Shown here piece by piece: positions 7,762 to 17,447 of a DNA stretch of 39,685 bases (positions are counted from its first letter, which is position 1; every line of letters starts with the position of its first letter). Below the pieces are notes generated by a model. It ran no database searches. It worked only from the letters and a program-made list of their open reading frames with translations, and was not told where the DNA came from. Made by a program: the position numbers and the translations under genes. Location of the stretch: assembly GCA_023666885.1 (NCBI GenBank), contig JAMPBB010000007.1, positions 1 to 39,685 on the forward strand, given 5' to 3'. The DNA is from Muribaculaceae bacterium. Lineage in GTDB: Bacteria; Bacteroidota; Bacteroidia; Bacteroidales; Muribaculaceae.

Positions 7762-10349
7762 TTGTATATAGTTACAGTTAATAATATTTCACGTCCGCGC
7801 AGCCGCCGCTGCGACTCATATGAACTCACGCTGTTATACACTTTATAGCTATATGCCCGGCGGTCAAAGATATTTGTCACCGAGGCTGCAAGCTCTACGC
7901 GCCTGTTCATCCTGTAGCTTAGCTTAGAGTCCATAAGCATCAGATTCTTATGCGTGTCAGCAGTAATGTCGTTGCTATAATAATCGGCGGATATATGCCA
8001 CTCCCATTTGTCATGTGGTATTATGTCGATCAGTCCGGTATGAGTGACGCTTCCAAGCCATGACTCATCAATACCGTTCATGGATATACGGCTGGCTGAA
8101 TAGCGCAGATAGTATTCAAGTGAGAGCCAACGGGCTGCTCTTCCGTTGGCCGAGAACCCTACGCCCCACGATGTACTTACTGAATGTACGGGCACATTCT
8201 CTGCCACTAACGCTGACACACCCCTGCTGTATGAACCTGACAGATTGGCGCTGCCTGATATAATGTCAATGCCTTTACCTACATTGGCTCCGACATTGAA
8301 ATTACGTGACCGGGCTCGGGCAGCGGAATAGGAGTATACCACATAGTCATCATACATAAGCTGATGCATGGTATACGGCACGCTATTCCATGTATGTGAG
8401 GCAAACATATTTGAAAACAGCCCGTACCTGACATACTTGTATTTCAGCGACATGCCCATACGCTGTGAATTAGTGTTATAAAAGCGGTCAGTACCGGAAT
8501 GAAATGTACGGTAATCAGTCATTATCACTCCGGGGTATATCGTGCCGAGCGACATAGGCGCTCTGCCGGCCCCGCCATTGATATTGAACTCTATTTTGCT
8601 CCCGAGCTTCCAATCAAAGTCCAATGTAGGTGAGAAGTACAGTTCTGAACGGTTAGCAAACTGATGGTCAAAAGTATATGTGGCAAAACTCACAGGAGCC
8701 GAAATACGGACATTGATTTTCTTATACCAATACTCAAACTGAGGCCTGGCATATACCGTAAAATCGCCGGTATTGATAGCATTGTCAGTTATGCCGGGAA
8801 TAGACTGCGGGATCCGGGATATTTCTGACGACATGGCTCGAACGGTACCCGTCAGGCCTGCTTCCACCCCTACCGATACAGGTCCGAGCAGAAAAGTAAA
8901 AGCCGCCGATTCCTTAGTATTAAAACTGTGTGACGTGACATGCTGCCGTATCTCAGCGCCTTCGGAGGGCAGGACGATAAGCCTCTGCGGCATTGACTCC
9001 CACTCATTACGGCTTTCAAATGTAATGAGCCTGTTTGACTTGAACCGTTTGATTAGCTTCAGCTGATTCCGCACCTGATAGTCAGGCATCGATGCATTCT
9101 GTGTATTGTTAAGCGAGCCCATTATGCGTAGCGCCACGTCATCCCATTTCACATCGGTGCGAAGCGTATTGTTCAGGAAGAAAGTCTTCTCATTGGCCTC
9201 ATAAATGAACTTGCCCGAAAGCTTATGCGTATGCCGGGCACCTGATATATGTTCTGTCACCACTCTGTCACCCTCAGGCAGAAAATAGGTGGCCGCGTTT
9301 TCGGCATCTGATTCATTGCGCCCGAATGAATAATCCACCTGCGCTTTTACCTCCCCCCGGGGAAGTTTCCATAGATTATTGGTGGAGACGACGCATGACC
9401 TGTTAAACGTAGTCCTGTTGCGGCGCAGCGACGGCACTGACGGAAGCGATACGTTTATGTAGCGCGACAATCCGGTATGCGCTCCTTCATCGAACAGATC
9501 CGTCAGCTGGTCCGCTATTTCGCGGCCGGTATTGTTTGCCATAAAAGTGGTCAAATTTTGGAATCCCGGCATTACGGCCATAGTAAAAAGGCTACCTTCC
9601 CACAGTGCGGTGCCGGGCGAAAACATATACCCTCCGCCGGCGTTGCCGTGGGCTGACCATGTGGCTTTGGCCTTTTTCTTCAATTTCAGATTCAGTGCGG
9701 CACGGTCCGAGAAGCTGATTCCTGACAGCACCTGCAGAGGCTGGTGATTTTCCATCACTTCCACAGCGCCTACATCATCATGACTGATACCGTTGACCGC
9801 CACACCATACTTGCTGCCCATAAGGTCAGAACCTTCTATATAGAACCTGTTTATGTCCTCGCCCTGATACTTTATGGAGCCGGATTCCTTTACTTCTATC
9901 CCCGGCATACGGCGTAGCACATCGCCTATGCTCCGGTCCTGTTTTTGCGCAAAGCCGCCTACCGAATAGGTTATAGTGTCACCCTGCTCTCGTATCCGGG
10001 CCGCCTTCACTGTAACTTCTTTAAGCTTCACAGCACCGTGCTGCATACGTACATCCACATGCTCATCGCCGCCACGAAGGGGCTGTCGGAACATGTCATA
10101 GCCCAAGGCGGTGACTTCAATGAAGAGGGAATCCGTCACATCCGGAAGCACAAGGGAGAATGTCCCGTCCGGCTTGACCTTGCCAAACTTCATCATCTTC
10201 CCTGACGTGCGTTTTATCACTACGTTGGCAGGATAAACGACACTGCCATCCTCACCTGATTCACGCACTATACCGCTCACGGTACTCTGTGCATACGCAC
10301 TGAATACGGATAGAGCCGATATAAGTATAATGATAAGCCGAGCTGACAT
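7758..10349 (-). CDS. Outer-membrane beta-barrel protein, TonB-receptor-like with carboxypeptidase-regulatory domain
   Basis: 863 residues. A signal peptide (to about residue 20, AYAQ) is followed by a carboxypeptidase regulatory-like domain (about 23-105), a KLKEVTVKAARI stretch, a plug-like segment with DVLRRMPGIEVKESGSIKYQGEDINRFYIEGSDL (about 143-175), and a long barrel with alternating aromatic residues ending in a terminal beta strand (EILLTVTIYK). This is the receptor type that regularly accompanies GLPGLI proteins. It is shorter than SusC proteins and lacks a SusD partner. It probably imports or exports a substrate, perhaps a peptide or metal chelate, across the outer membrane; none can be named. 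Its promoter contains a run of nine G (minus strand). Confidence 0.88.
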   Translation of the reverse strand: MSARLIIILISALSVFSAYAQSTVSGIVRESGEDGSVVYPANVVIKRTSGKMMKFGKVKPDGTFSLVLPDVTDSLFIEVTALGYDMFRQPLRGGDEHVDVRMQHGAVKLKEVTVKAARIREQGDTITYSVGGFAQKQDRSIGDVLRRMPGIEVKESGSIKYQGEDINRFYIEGSDLMGSKYGVAVNGISHDDVGAVEVMENHQPLQVLSGISFSDRAALNLKLKKKAKATWSAHGNAGGGYMFSPGTALWEGSLFTMAVMPGFQNLTTFMANNTGREIADQLTDLFDEGAHTGLSRYINVSLPSVPSLRRNRTTFNRSCVVSTNNLWKLPRGEVKAQVDYSFGRNESDAENAATYFLPEGDRVVTEHISGARHTHKLSGKFIYEANEKTFFLNNTLRTDVKWDDVALRIMGSLNNTQNASMPDYQVRNQLKLIKRFKSNRLITFESRNEWESMPQRLIVLPSEGAEIRQHVTSHSFNTKESAAFTFLLGPVSVGVEAGLTGTVRAMSSEISRIPQSIPGITDNAINTGDFTVYARPQFEYWYKKINVRISAPVSFATYTFDHQFANRSELYFSPTLDFDWKLGSKIEFNINGGAGRAPMSLGTIYPGVIMTDYRTFHSGTDRFYNTNSQRMGMSLKYKYVRYGLFSNMFASHTWNSVPYTMHQLMYDDYVVYSYSAARARSRNFNVGANVGKGIDIISGSANLSGSYSRGVSALVAENVPVHSVSTSWGVGFSANGRAARWLSLEYYLRYSASRISMNGIDESWLGSVTHTGLIDIIPHDKWEWHISADYYSNDITADTHKNLMLMDSKLSYRMNRRVELAASVTNIFDRRAYSYKVYNSVSSYESQRRLRGREILLTVTIYK

Positions 10350-10371
10350 GTGACATTGACGTTATAATTCA

Positions 10372-10405
10372 CAAATATACAACTTTTTCTAATTCACCCC
10401 CCCCC
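10372..10405 (-). promoter_or_regulatory. Promoter of the barrel/GLPGLI operon with a G9 run at the -33 position
   Basis: On the minus strand, a -7 element TATATTTG (10372-10379) lies 22 bases before the ATG at 10349. Seventeen bases further upstream begins an uninterrupted run of nine G (10397-10405 on the plus strand as C), which covers the place where the -33 TTG normally sits. No TTG is found nearby. Confidence 0.6.
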
Positions 10406-10449
10406 TTACCATTTATTAAAAAAATTTATCATTTTTTGTAGTCGCAAAA

Positions 10450-10493
10450 AATGACACAGGGCTGCACCGGGTTGGATGCAGCCCTGTGTCATT
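10450..10493 (-). terminator. Strong intrinsic terminator of the GH32-permease-fructokinase operon
   Basis: A perfect 17-base-pair stem (10450-10466 with 10477-10493) around a ten-base loop, with stem core GACACAGGGCTGCA. On the minus strand the stem runs directly into TTTTTTGC, giving the U-run. It lies 22 bases beyond the fructokinase stop codon. Confidence 0.92.
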
Positions 10494-10514
10494 ATCAATA
10501 AATAGTGCGCAGAA

Positions 10515-11393
10515 TTACTTTGTATATTCAGCGGGCAGAGTAGGCATGGCTCCCTGCTGAGTGCATACGTAGGCCGAAGTGGCCACGGCTATCTGATGCG
10601 AGTCGGCCACTGAGCGGCCTTTGAGTATATTGGCAATAAACGCGGCGGTAAAAGAGTCGCCCGCGCCAACGGTGTCGGCCACTTCCACTTTAGGTGTGGG
10701 CTGGAACGAAACATTTCCCGGCGTGAACACATAGCTGCCGTTTATGCCGCAGGTCAGGATAAGCATCTTAAGGTTGTACTTGCCGAGCAGAATCCAGCAC
10801 TTGTCCTGAAGATCTATACCCGGATAGCCGAACATACGGCTTACCGTAACAAGCTCTTCATCATTAATCTTAAGGATATTGCAGCGCATCATGGAGTTGC
10901 ATAGGATTTCCTTGTTGTAGAAACCCTGTCGGAGATTTACGTCAAACACCACGAGCCTGCTGTCATCCTGAGGCATGGCATCAAGGAAACGGTTGATGGT
11001 ATTGCGTGACACTACATTGCGCTGCGCAAGAGATCCGAAGCATACGGCACGCGTACGCTCAGCTATACTTTCAAGCTTGGCCGTATAGGGTATATTGTCC
11101 CATGCCACATTTTCCTTTATTTCGTACTGCGGTATTCCTGCCTGATCTATCTCTACCTGTACGGTACCTGTGGGATAGGGCACTATGTCCAGATGATATT
11201 TCACGCCCTTCTCCTTGAAATTCTCAAGGAGCTCCATGCCCAAAGCATCATCGCCTATGGCGCTTACGGCTATGCTGTCAAGGCCGAACTGCGATACGTG
11301 ATAGGCAAAATTGGCCGGGGCACCACCTATCTTCTTGCCTTCGGGGAGCACATCCCACAGGGCTTCACCCATTCCTACTACTAAGTCATTCAT
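10515..11393 (-). CDS. Fructokinase, PfkB-family carbohydrate kinase
   Basis: 292 residues. The N-terminal KIGGAPANFAYHVSQFG substrate motif and the C-terminal DTVGAGDSFTAAFI motif with catalytic base Asp246 define a PfkB/ribokinase-fold sugar kinase; the close spacing to a GH32 enzyme and a fructose-type permease makes fructose the expected substrate, giving fructose phosphate for glycolysis. It is the last gene of a three-gene minus-strand operon, seven bases after the permease gene, and is followed by a strong terminator. The position matches the fructokinase of the B. thetaiotaomicron fructan locus (BT1757). The exact phosphorylated position is not visible in the sequence. Confidence 0.92.
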   Translation of the reverse strand: MNDLVVGMGEALWDVLPEGKKIGGAPANFAYHVSQFGLDSIAVSAIGDDALGMELLENFKEKGVKYHLDIVPYPTGTVQVEIDQAGIPQYEIKENVAWDNIPYTAKLESIAERTRAVCFGSLAQRNVVSRNTINRFLDAMPQDDSRLVVFDVNLRQGFYNKEILCNSMMRCNILKINDEELVTVSRMFGYPGIDLQDKCWILLGKYNLKMLILTCGINGSYVFTPGNVSFQPTPKVEVADTVGAGDSFTAAFIANILKGRSVADSHQIAVATSAYVCTQQGAMPTLPAEYTK

Positions 11394-11400
11394 GATACTG

Positions 11401-12591
11401 TTATTTTGATGTTTTTATTTTAAGAGTATAATACATTAAGTACACCACGCCTATGGTCATAACGGCCACGGCGCCTGCCTGTCCCATGGCATCGGCTGCA
11501 AAGCCCATGGCAAGCGGGAATACCGTACCTCCGAAAAGTCCCATGATCATGAGTCCGGATACTTCGTTCTTCTCATCAGGCGACTGATTCAGAGCCTCAG
11601 AGAATACCACCGAGAAGATGTTGGAGTTGCCGAATCCTATCATGCCTATGCCTATGTAGAGCCCGTAGAGGGTATGGTTAGTAAACAATATAACCATGGC
11701 CACAAGCATAAGGATCACGCTGAACCCGAAGAATTTCTTGGGCGACATGCTGCGGAGTATGAATGCGCCGAGGAAGCATCCGGCTGTACGGAATATGAAG
11801 TAGACGCTGGTGGCAAATCCGGCTTCCTCAAGAGGCAATGACAGACGCTCCATAATAATCTTCGGAGCAATGGTATTGGTTCCCACATCAATGCCTACGT
11901 GGCACATAATGCCGAGGAAACATAGAAGTATAAACGGGCGTCCGAGAAGTTTCAGGCATTCCCCTACTCCCGAGGCCTTGTCAGGCCGCTCCTCTTCAAT
12001 GGGTGTGGCTCCGAGCACAGATATGGACAGGAAGCTCACCACGGCATAGATTACGAACAACGCACGCCATCCAAGCCCGAATGTGGGGAAGTATGTAGTA
12101 GCCCCCCATGCTGCAATGATAGGCGCAAGGAACGATGCTATGGCCTTGACAAACTGTCCGAATGTAAGGGTTGACGCAAGCTTGTCGCCGCTTATAAGAT
12201 TAGTGACAAGCGGATTCAGCGACGTCTGCATTATGGCATTGCCTATACCGAGCAGTGAAAATGAGAGCAGCATAATGATGTAACTGTCGCCAAATATAGG
12301 GAAAATAAGTGAAAGCGCAGTTACCATAAGGCTTATGAGCACAGTCTTCTTACGGCCTATACGGTTCATGAGCATTCCGGTAGGCACTGAGAATATCAGG
12401 AACCAGAAAAACACAAGTGACGGAAACAGATTGGCCTGAGAATCGGTGAGGCCCAGATCCTTCTGGACATAGTTGGAGGCTGTGCCCACAAGGTCAACGA
12501 AGCCCATGGCAAAGAAACATAGCATTACGGGAGCCATCTGCATAAGCGAGCTCTTCTTCCGTATTACTGATCCGGTAGTAATATCGTTCAT
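11401..12591 (-). CDS. MFS sugar permease, probable fructose importer
   Basis: 396 residues with 12 predicted helices and the loop 2-3 motif GMLMNRIGRKK. The N-terminal MAPVMLCFFAMGFVDLVGTASNYVQKDLGLTDSQANLFPSLVFFWFLIFSVP resembles the FucP/GlcP (FHS) sugar:proton symporter group. It lies between a GH32 gene (eight-base gap) and fructokinase (seven-base gap), so it most likely carries fructose released in the periplasm across the inner membrane, as does BT1758 in the B. thetaiotaomicron fructan locus. The assignment of fructose rests on context; the fold itself would allow glucose, galactose or fucose. Confidence 0.88.
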   Translation of the reverse strand: MNDITTGSVIRKKSSLMQMAPVMLCFFAMGFVDLVGTASNYVQKDLGLTDSQANLFPSLVFFWFLIFSVPTGMLMNRIGRKKTVLISLMVTALSLIFPIFGDSYIIMLLSFSLLGIGNAIMQTSLNPLVTNLISGDKLASTLTFGQFVKAIASFLAPIIAAWGATTYFPTFGLGWRALFVIYAVVSFLSISVLGATPIEEERPDKASGVGECLKLLGRPFILLCFLGIMCHVGIDVGTNTIAPKIIMERLSLPLEEAGFATSVYFIFRTAGCFLGAFILRSMSPKKFFGFSVILMLVAMVILFTNHTLYGLYIGIGMIGFGNSNIFSVVFSEALNQSPDEKNEVSGLMIMGLFGGTVFPLAMGFAADAMGQAGAVAVMTIGVVYLMYYTLKIKTSK

Positions 12592-12598
12592 ATCTTAA

Positions 12599-14437
12599 TT
12601 ATAATTTTATTGAATATACTTTCAGTGAATTAATCTTGGCATTGCCTCCCTGAGCCTTTATGGAAAGCGAGGTGTATGGTGCGGTGGGGAAAACGAGGTT
12701 AGTCATCACCGCACGGCCATCATTGGCAAACAGTTCTATACTTGAACGGTCTACGAACAGGCGCAGCTTTACCGATCCGTCCGCTGTAAATACCTTGCAT
12801 GAGGTTACAGCCGGAAATTCCCGGCTGAAATCAGTAATGCCGCTCTTGGTTCTATCCATTGATATGCAGTCAGTAGCTGCATCATATTTTATTACAGTCT
12901 TTTCACCGGCCTGATTGGAAAGGAGCATATCGATAGCAGCGGCCTTCTGCGGCGTGATATCAAGTACTATTTCACATATGCCGCCATTAGCTTCCGGAAG
13001 AGAATATACACTGTATTTTGAACCCACTGACCGGTTTGAGGCCTGAGCCACCACACGGTCACGCATAGAGTCCAGCTCAGGGACCGGTGTAGAGGCCACA
13101 TACGCTTGCCCGTCAGTGTCAAAGAACAGGCTCAGATCACGTGGCAGAGTATTGGCACTGCGGTATTGCATTGTGGGCACTTCGGCTGCATACTGCCAGT
13201 TGCTCATCCATCCTATGGCCGTACGCCTGCCGTCAGGCGCATCGCTCCAGCTTACAAGTGCATAATTGTCCTTGCCGTGGTCAAGCCATTTAGTAGGCAC
13301 ATTTCCGGCAGCGTCAGTGTCAGCACGGAATGTCTTGCCGTCAAAGGTACCGGTGAAGTACTGTATTGCGCTCCCGCCAAAGGGGCCGCCGGGATTGATG
13401 TTGCATATCAGCACCCATTTTTCAGCCGTCCCGTCAGGCGTGGTGAGCGGGAACAGGTCCGGACACTCCCATACGCCGTCCTGAGCGCCGAGCCCCTTGC
13501 CGAAACTGCTCTGAAGCGTCCATGCCTTCATGTCGGGCGACGTGAATATGAGCATCTCCTTGTCAAGGGCATGAGCCAGTACGAGAGTCCACTCGTGCGT
13601 TTCATCATTCCAGAACATGTTGGGGTCACGCGCCTCGCTTTCAAGCGTAATGACGGGATTTCCGGGGTATATATTGAACGTGGCTCCATTGTCCGTACTC
13701 CAGGCAAGGCTCTGGGTCTGGCTGGCTCCGGCCGATGTGTACATAGCCACAACAGCATCCTTACCGAATCCGGCACTTCCGGCATGGTCAATGGCGCTGC
13801 TGCCACTGAACACAGAGCCGAGCCCGTTAGGCTCTATGGCAGCGGGATGATGATCCCAGTGTACAAGGTCACGTGAGGAGGAGTGTCCCCATGTCATGTT
13901 CTGCCATTTTGACCCATAGGGGTTCCACTGATAGTACAGGTGCCATACGCCATCCTTATAGAACATACCGTTAGGGTCGTTCATCCAGCCGTAGAGCGGG
14001 GTGTGGTGGAATGCCGGGTGGTACTTCTCGCGGTTTGCGGTATCAAGGGTATCAGTCATGGAAAATGCGCTCCAGCATGCATCTTCCTTAGCCTCACGCA
14101 CCGATGACCGGTTCTGTGAGGTTATAATGTTAAGAAGCACATCATGCCCGCTGTAATCGGACAGGTCCAGAGGCATGGTATAGTCCACCTTTGACTTGGC
14201 AAGACGTACAAAAATGGTGCGCTCAAGCTTGCCATCGACCACTATGTTCACAGTAGCGTCATCGTTGGATTCCTGAACAGGCAGAAGCATATATCGGGCA
14301 TCGGAGTCCACGCGTACTATAGTATTGTTGGTACCCAGATGCTCCACCTTGACCCCGCCGTTGGCCGCATCAGCCGGATTCAGCCCTATAGCCATGGACG
14401 CAAGCAGTGTCAGTACCTTAACGGATGTTTTTTTCAT
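12599..14437 (-). CDS. Glycoside hydrolase family 32 with N-terminal DUF4980-like domain (exo-fructanase-type)
   Basis: The ATG at 14437 (MKKTSVKVLTLLASMAIG...) gives 612 residues with a signal peptide; the frame continues to 14524, but that stretch holds the promoter region. Residues about 25-130 form a beta-rich N-terminal domain as in Bacteroides GH32 enzymes with DUF4980. The five-bladed propeller has all catalytic groups: WMNDPNG with nucleophile Asp154, EARDP with Asp271, and WECPD with acid/base Glu324. The C-terminal beta-sandwich (KLRLFVDRSSIELFANDG) is typical. Without a lipobox it should be periplasmic, cutting fructose from levan- or inulin-type oligosaccharides or sucrose. It is the first gene of the operon with permease and fructokinase. 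Confidence 0.95.
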   Translation of the reverse strand: MKKTSVKVLTLLASMAIGLNPADAANGGVKVEHLGTNNTIVRVDSDARYMLLPVQESNDDATVNIVVDGKLERTIFVRLAKSKVDYTMPLDLSDYSGHDVLLNIITSQNRSSVREAKEDACWSAFSMTDTLDTANREKYHPAFHHTPLYGWMNDPNGMFYKDGVWHLYYQWNPYGSKWQNMTWGHSSSRDLVHWDHHPAAIEPNGLGSVFSGSSAIDHAGSAGFGKDAVVAMYTSAGASQTQSLAWSTDNGATFNIYPGNPVITLESEARDPNMFWNDETHEWTLVLAHALDKEMLIFTSPDMKAWTLQSSFGKGLGAQDGVWECPDLFPLTTPDGTAEKWVLICNINPGGPFGGSAIQYFTGTFDGKTFRADTDAAGNVPTKWLDHGKDNYALVSWSDAPDGRRTAIGWMSNWQYAAEVPTMQYRSANTLPRDLSLFFDTDGQAYVASTPVPELDSMRDRVVAQASNRSVGSKYSVYSLPEANGGICEIVLDITPQKAAAIDMLLSNQAGEKTVIKYDAATDCISMDRTKSGITDFSREFPAVTSCKVFTADGSVKLRLFVDRSSIELFANDGRAVMTNLVFPTAPYTSLSIKAQGGNAKINSLKVYSIKL

Positions 14438-14640
14438 GTTATGCGGATTAAAAGTTAATTCTGTGTTTTTTACTCTGCAAAGTAAATATATAAGCGCCAA
14501 CGTGCGCTGTAAAATTTGTGGCATTAGCTGCTACAAATGTTGCATGGCATGATTTTTAACACTGAATGCTCTGTTTTTCATATAATTGTCCATATATTTG
14601 CAATGCATACAGAAATTTGAGATTGTACCAGTCAATTACC
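14438..14640. promoter_or_regulatory. Divergent regulatory region between GH32 operon and the hybrid sensor gene
   Basis: 203 bases without a gene. Toward the sensor gene there is TATATTTGC (14593-14601), a full -7 match, with only CTG at the -33 position. Toward GH32 there is a weaker TTACTTTGC (14477-14485, minus strand) with no properly spaced TTG. Between them lies GCATGGC-ATG-ATTTTT (14542-14557), a word repeated upstream of susC, and TTTTTCATA (14574-14582), also repeated there. The lack of good -33 boxes suggests activator dependence. Confidence 0.6.
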
Positions 14641-17391
14641 ATGAACAGAATTATCACATACCTTATTACCGCTATAGTATTGACCGGAGCGCTTACCGCA
14701 TGTAACGGCAAGCGTACATACCGTATAGGCGTGTCACAGTGCAGCCAAGATGACTGGCGCACAAAAATGAACGAAGAAATCCAGCGTGAAATCATACTGC
14801 ATCCGGAGGCAGAAGTGGAGATACGCTCGGCCGATGACAGCAATGAAAAGCAGATAGCCGACATACATTATTACATGGAGTACGGCTTTGACATAATCAT
14901 AGCCGCACCTAATGAGGCTGATGCCATAACTCCCGTAATAGAGGAAGCCTATTCGGCGGGCATACCTGTAGTGATATTTGACCGTGACATAAACGGCCAC
15001 AGCTACACGGCACGCCAGGGTGTGGACAACTATGCCATAGGCAAGGCTGCCGCTGAATATGCACGGCACCTTACAGGCAGCGGAGGGAAAATTTTAGAGA
15101 TATACGGGCTACCCGGCTCCACTCCGGCCATAGAACGCCATAACGGATTCAGGGACGGGGCCGCATCCGAAGGCCTTACAGTGCTCGGAGCAGGTATAGG
15201 CAACTGGAACGGCGATGATGCCGCCAAAGTTACCGACTCACTCCTAAACATATACAAGGACGTGGATCTGATATTTGCCCACAATGACCGCATGGCCATA
15301 GCCGCCTCTGAGACAGCACGCCACCATGGACTGAAGCTTAAGGTAATAGGTATAGATGCCGCCCCGGAGATAGGCATACGTGCCGTGGCCGACAGCATTA
15401 TCGATGCCACATTTCTATATCCCACCGAGGGGTACAGACTTATCCGGCTGGCCTTGGACATACTCAAGGGCCAAAAGTATGAAAAGGAGGCCACGCTGCC
15501 ATTAGCTTCGGCCGTAGACAAGACCAATGCTGACATTCTGCTGCTCCAAAACGAATCGCTCAAGGAAGAAACGGCTAAAATAAAGCTCCTAAAGACACAG
15601 GTTGACGACTATTGGGACCGCCATTCGGCCCAGACTACCCTTTTCTATGCCGCCATAGCCATATTGGTACTGCTTTTCGGCTTCCTGTTCCTGCTACTCA
15701 GGGCATTCTGGCAGCGCAAACGTCATCAGGCCACTCTTATGGAACAGAACCGTCTTCTAGAAGAGCAGCGTGACACACAGCGGGAACTGAACCGGCAGCT
15801 GAGCGCAGCCACTCAGTCAAAACTTATGTTCTTCACCAACGTGTCACATGACCTGCGCACTCCCCTGACGCTCATCTCCGAACCCGTGGAGCAGCTGGCC
15901 GAAGCACAAAACCTTACTCCTCAGCAGCAGACCTTGGCGCGTATAGCCCGTAAGAATGTCAAGATACTTCGCCGCCTTATCAACCAGATACTTGACTTCC
16001 GCAAATATGAGAACGGCAAACTTGACATACACCCGGAGGAGGTGGCAGTGGCCCCTCTGTTCCGGGATTGGGCCGAAGCCTTTACGGCAGTGGCGCGTGT
16101 GCGTCATATCAAGTTGGGAATCAACATTGAACTGCCTGACACATTCTCCATGGCCATAGACCTTGAGAAAATAGAACGCGTATGCTTCAATCTGCTGTCC
16201 AATGCCTTCAAGTATACACCTGACAATGGCCATATCGACTTTACCTGCTCACAGAATGATGATATACTCACCATTTCCGTCAAGGACACCGGCAAAGGCA
16301 TAGCAGCCGATGATCTGCGTAACATATTTGACCGTTTCTATCAGGTGGACAAGATACACCCTAACGGTTCGGGTATAGGGCTGTCGCTTGCCAAGGCTTT
16401 CGTGGAGCTGCACAAGGGAGTAATAACCGTTGACAGCACACCCGGTAAGGGCTCCACATTTACAGTGACACTTCCGGTGACACACACCTCGGTAAAACCT
16501 GAGTCACCACACATAAGCAAAATAACGGCGCAGGATGTGGAGTCGGAACTCGGAGTCATTGAACCGGAGGTGCCACTGCCCGCAGTGGATATGGCCGATG
16601 AAAGCAAGCCGCTGCTGCTGGTGGTGGATGACAATGATGACATACGCCGCATGGTATCGGAGCTGCTGAATGACAGCTACCGTATAATTACAGCGGAAAA
16701 CGGACGCGAGGGCATACGACTTGCCGTAAAATATGTGCCTGATCTGATAATATGTGACGTGATGATGCCTGAAATGGACGGGCTGGAGTGCTGCCGCCGT
16801 ATCAAGGAAGAGGTGAGCACGAGCCACATCCCCGTACTGATGCTTACGGCATGCTCTATGGATGAGCAGCGTGTGCAGGGCTATGACAGCGGAGCTGACG
16901 GATACATATCCAAGCCTTTCAGCAATGCCGTGCTCCGCTCCCGATGCGCAAGCCTGATAGCTAACCGCATACGCATTAAAGAGCTGTTCCGGGGCAGTAA
17001 CATCACTGAAGCGGCTAAGCCGGACAGCACAGCCGCCATGCCTATACCGGCCACGGTAGAGAACGAGTTCTATGCCCGGTTCATAAAAAATGTAGAGGAG
17101 CATATGTCCGATCCGGAACTGAACGTGGACATGCTGGCCTCGGAAATGGGGTTAGGACGTTCACAGCTGTACAGAAAGATCAAGGCTCTGACAAATTACT
17201 CACCGGTGGAACTGATACGCAACATCAGGCTAAAACATGCGCGTGAGCAGCTCCTCACCACCTCGCGCACCATAAGTGAAATAGCATATGAATCCGGATT
17301 CTCCACCCCCGCCTATTTCACCAAATGCTATCGTGAGGTGTATGGCGAAACCCCGTCGGAACTCCGCGAGCGCACAGGACAGAAAAAATAA
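14641..17391 (+). CDS. Hybrid two-component system regulator (HTCS) with periplasmic-binding-protein sensor, fructan locus
   Basis: 916 residues from the ATG at 14641; the upstream in-frame start at 14566 would lie before the -7 element. Order: signal sequence with a lipobox-like LTAC (Cys21), type I periplasmic-binding fold of the LacI/ribose-binding kind (about 27-305), helix and membrane segment (about 333-358), HisKA with VSHDLRTPL (His403), ATPase with N, G1 (DTGKGI) and G2 (GSGIGLSLAK) boxes, receiver domain with CDVMMPEMDG (Asp706) and KPF, and an AraC-type double helix-turn-helix (about 810-912). B. thetaiotaomicron BT1754 has the same architecture and binds fructose. Here it stands between divergent GH32 and susC genes, so it should sense periplasmic fructose and activate both. 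Confidence 0.95.
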   Translation: MNRIITYLITAIVLTGALTACNGKRTYRIGVSQCSQDDWRTKMNEEIQREIILHPEAEVEIRSADDSNEKQIADIHYYMEYGFDIIIAAPNEADAITPVIEEAYSAGIPVVIFDRDINGHSYTARQGVDNYAIGKAAAEYARHLTGSGGKILEIYGLPGSTPAIERHNGFRDGAASEGLTVLGAGIGNWNGDDAAKVTDSLLNIYKDVDLIFAHNDRMAIAASETARHHGLKLKVIGIDAAPEIGIRAVADSIIDATFLYPTEGYRLIRLALDILKGQKYEKEATLPLASAVDKTNADILLLQNESLKEETAKIKLLKTQVDDYWDRHSAQTTLFYAAIAILVLLFGFLFLLLRAFWQRKRHQATLMEQNRLLEEQRDTQRELNRQLSAATQSKLMFFTNVSHDLRTPLTLISEPVEQLAEAQNLTPQQQTLARIARKNVKILRRLINQILDFRKYENGKLDIHPEEVAVAPLFRDWAEAFTAVARVRHIKLGINIELPDTFSMAIDLEKIERVCFNLLSNAFKYTPDNGHIDFTCSQNDDILTISVKDTGKGIAADDLRNIFDRFYQVDKIHPNGSGIGLSLAKAFVELHKGVITVDSTPGKGSTFTVTLPVTHTSVKPESPHISKITAQDVESELGVIEPEVPLPAVDMADESKPLLLVVDDNDDIRRMVSELLNDSYRIITAENGREGIRLAVKYVPDLIICDVMMPEMDGLECCRRIKEEVSTSHIPVLMLTACSMDEQRVQGYDSGADGYISKPFSNAVLRSRCASLIANRIRIKELFRGSNITEAAKPDSTAAMPIPATVENEFYARFIKNVEEHMSDPELNVDMLASEMGLGRSQLYRKIKALTNYSPVELIRNIRLKHAREQLLTTSRTISEIAYESGFSTPAYFTKCYREVYGETPSELRERTGQKK

Positions 17392-17447
17392 TTCAGGCAT
17401 ACGAGGGCGTAATGCCAATAAATGTTGAGAAGTGTATCACTTTTAAT

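Noticed and set aside
13106..13876. Plus-strand open frame of 256 codons
   Set aside because: It runs antisense through the catalytic domain of the GH32 gene at 12599-14437, has no recognisable domain and no promoter or start signal.
14566..14640. Upstream start for the HTCS gene
   Set aside because: It precedes the -7 element TATATTTGC at 14593; the ATG at 14641 starts the signal sequence.
16504..17103. Minus-strand open frame of 199 codons
   Set aside because: Antisense to the receiver domain of the HTCS gene; composition is that of a shadow frame.
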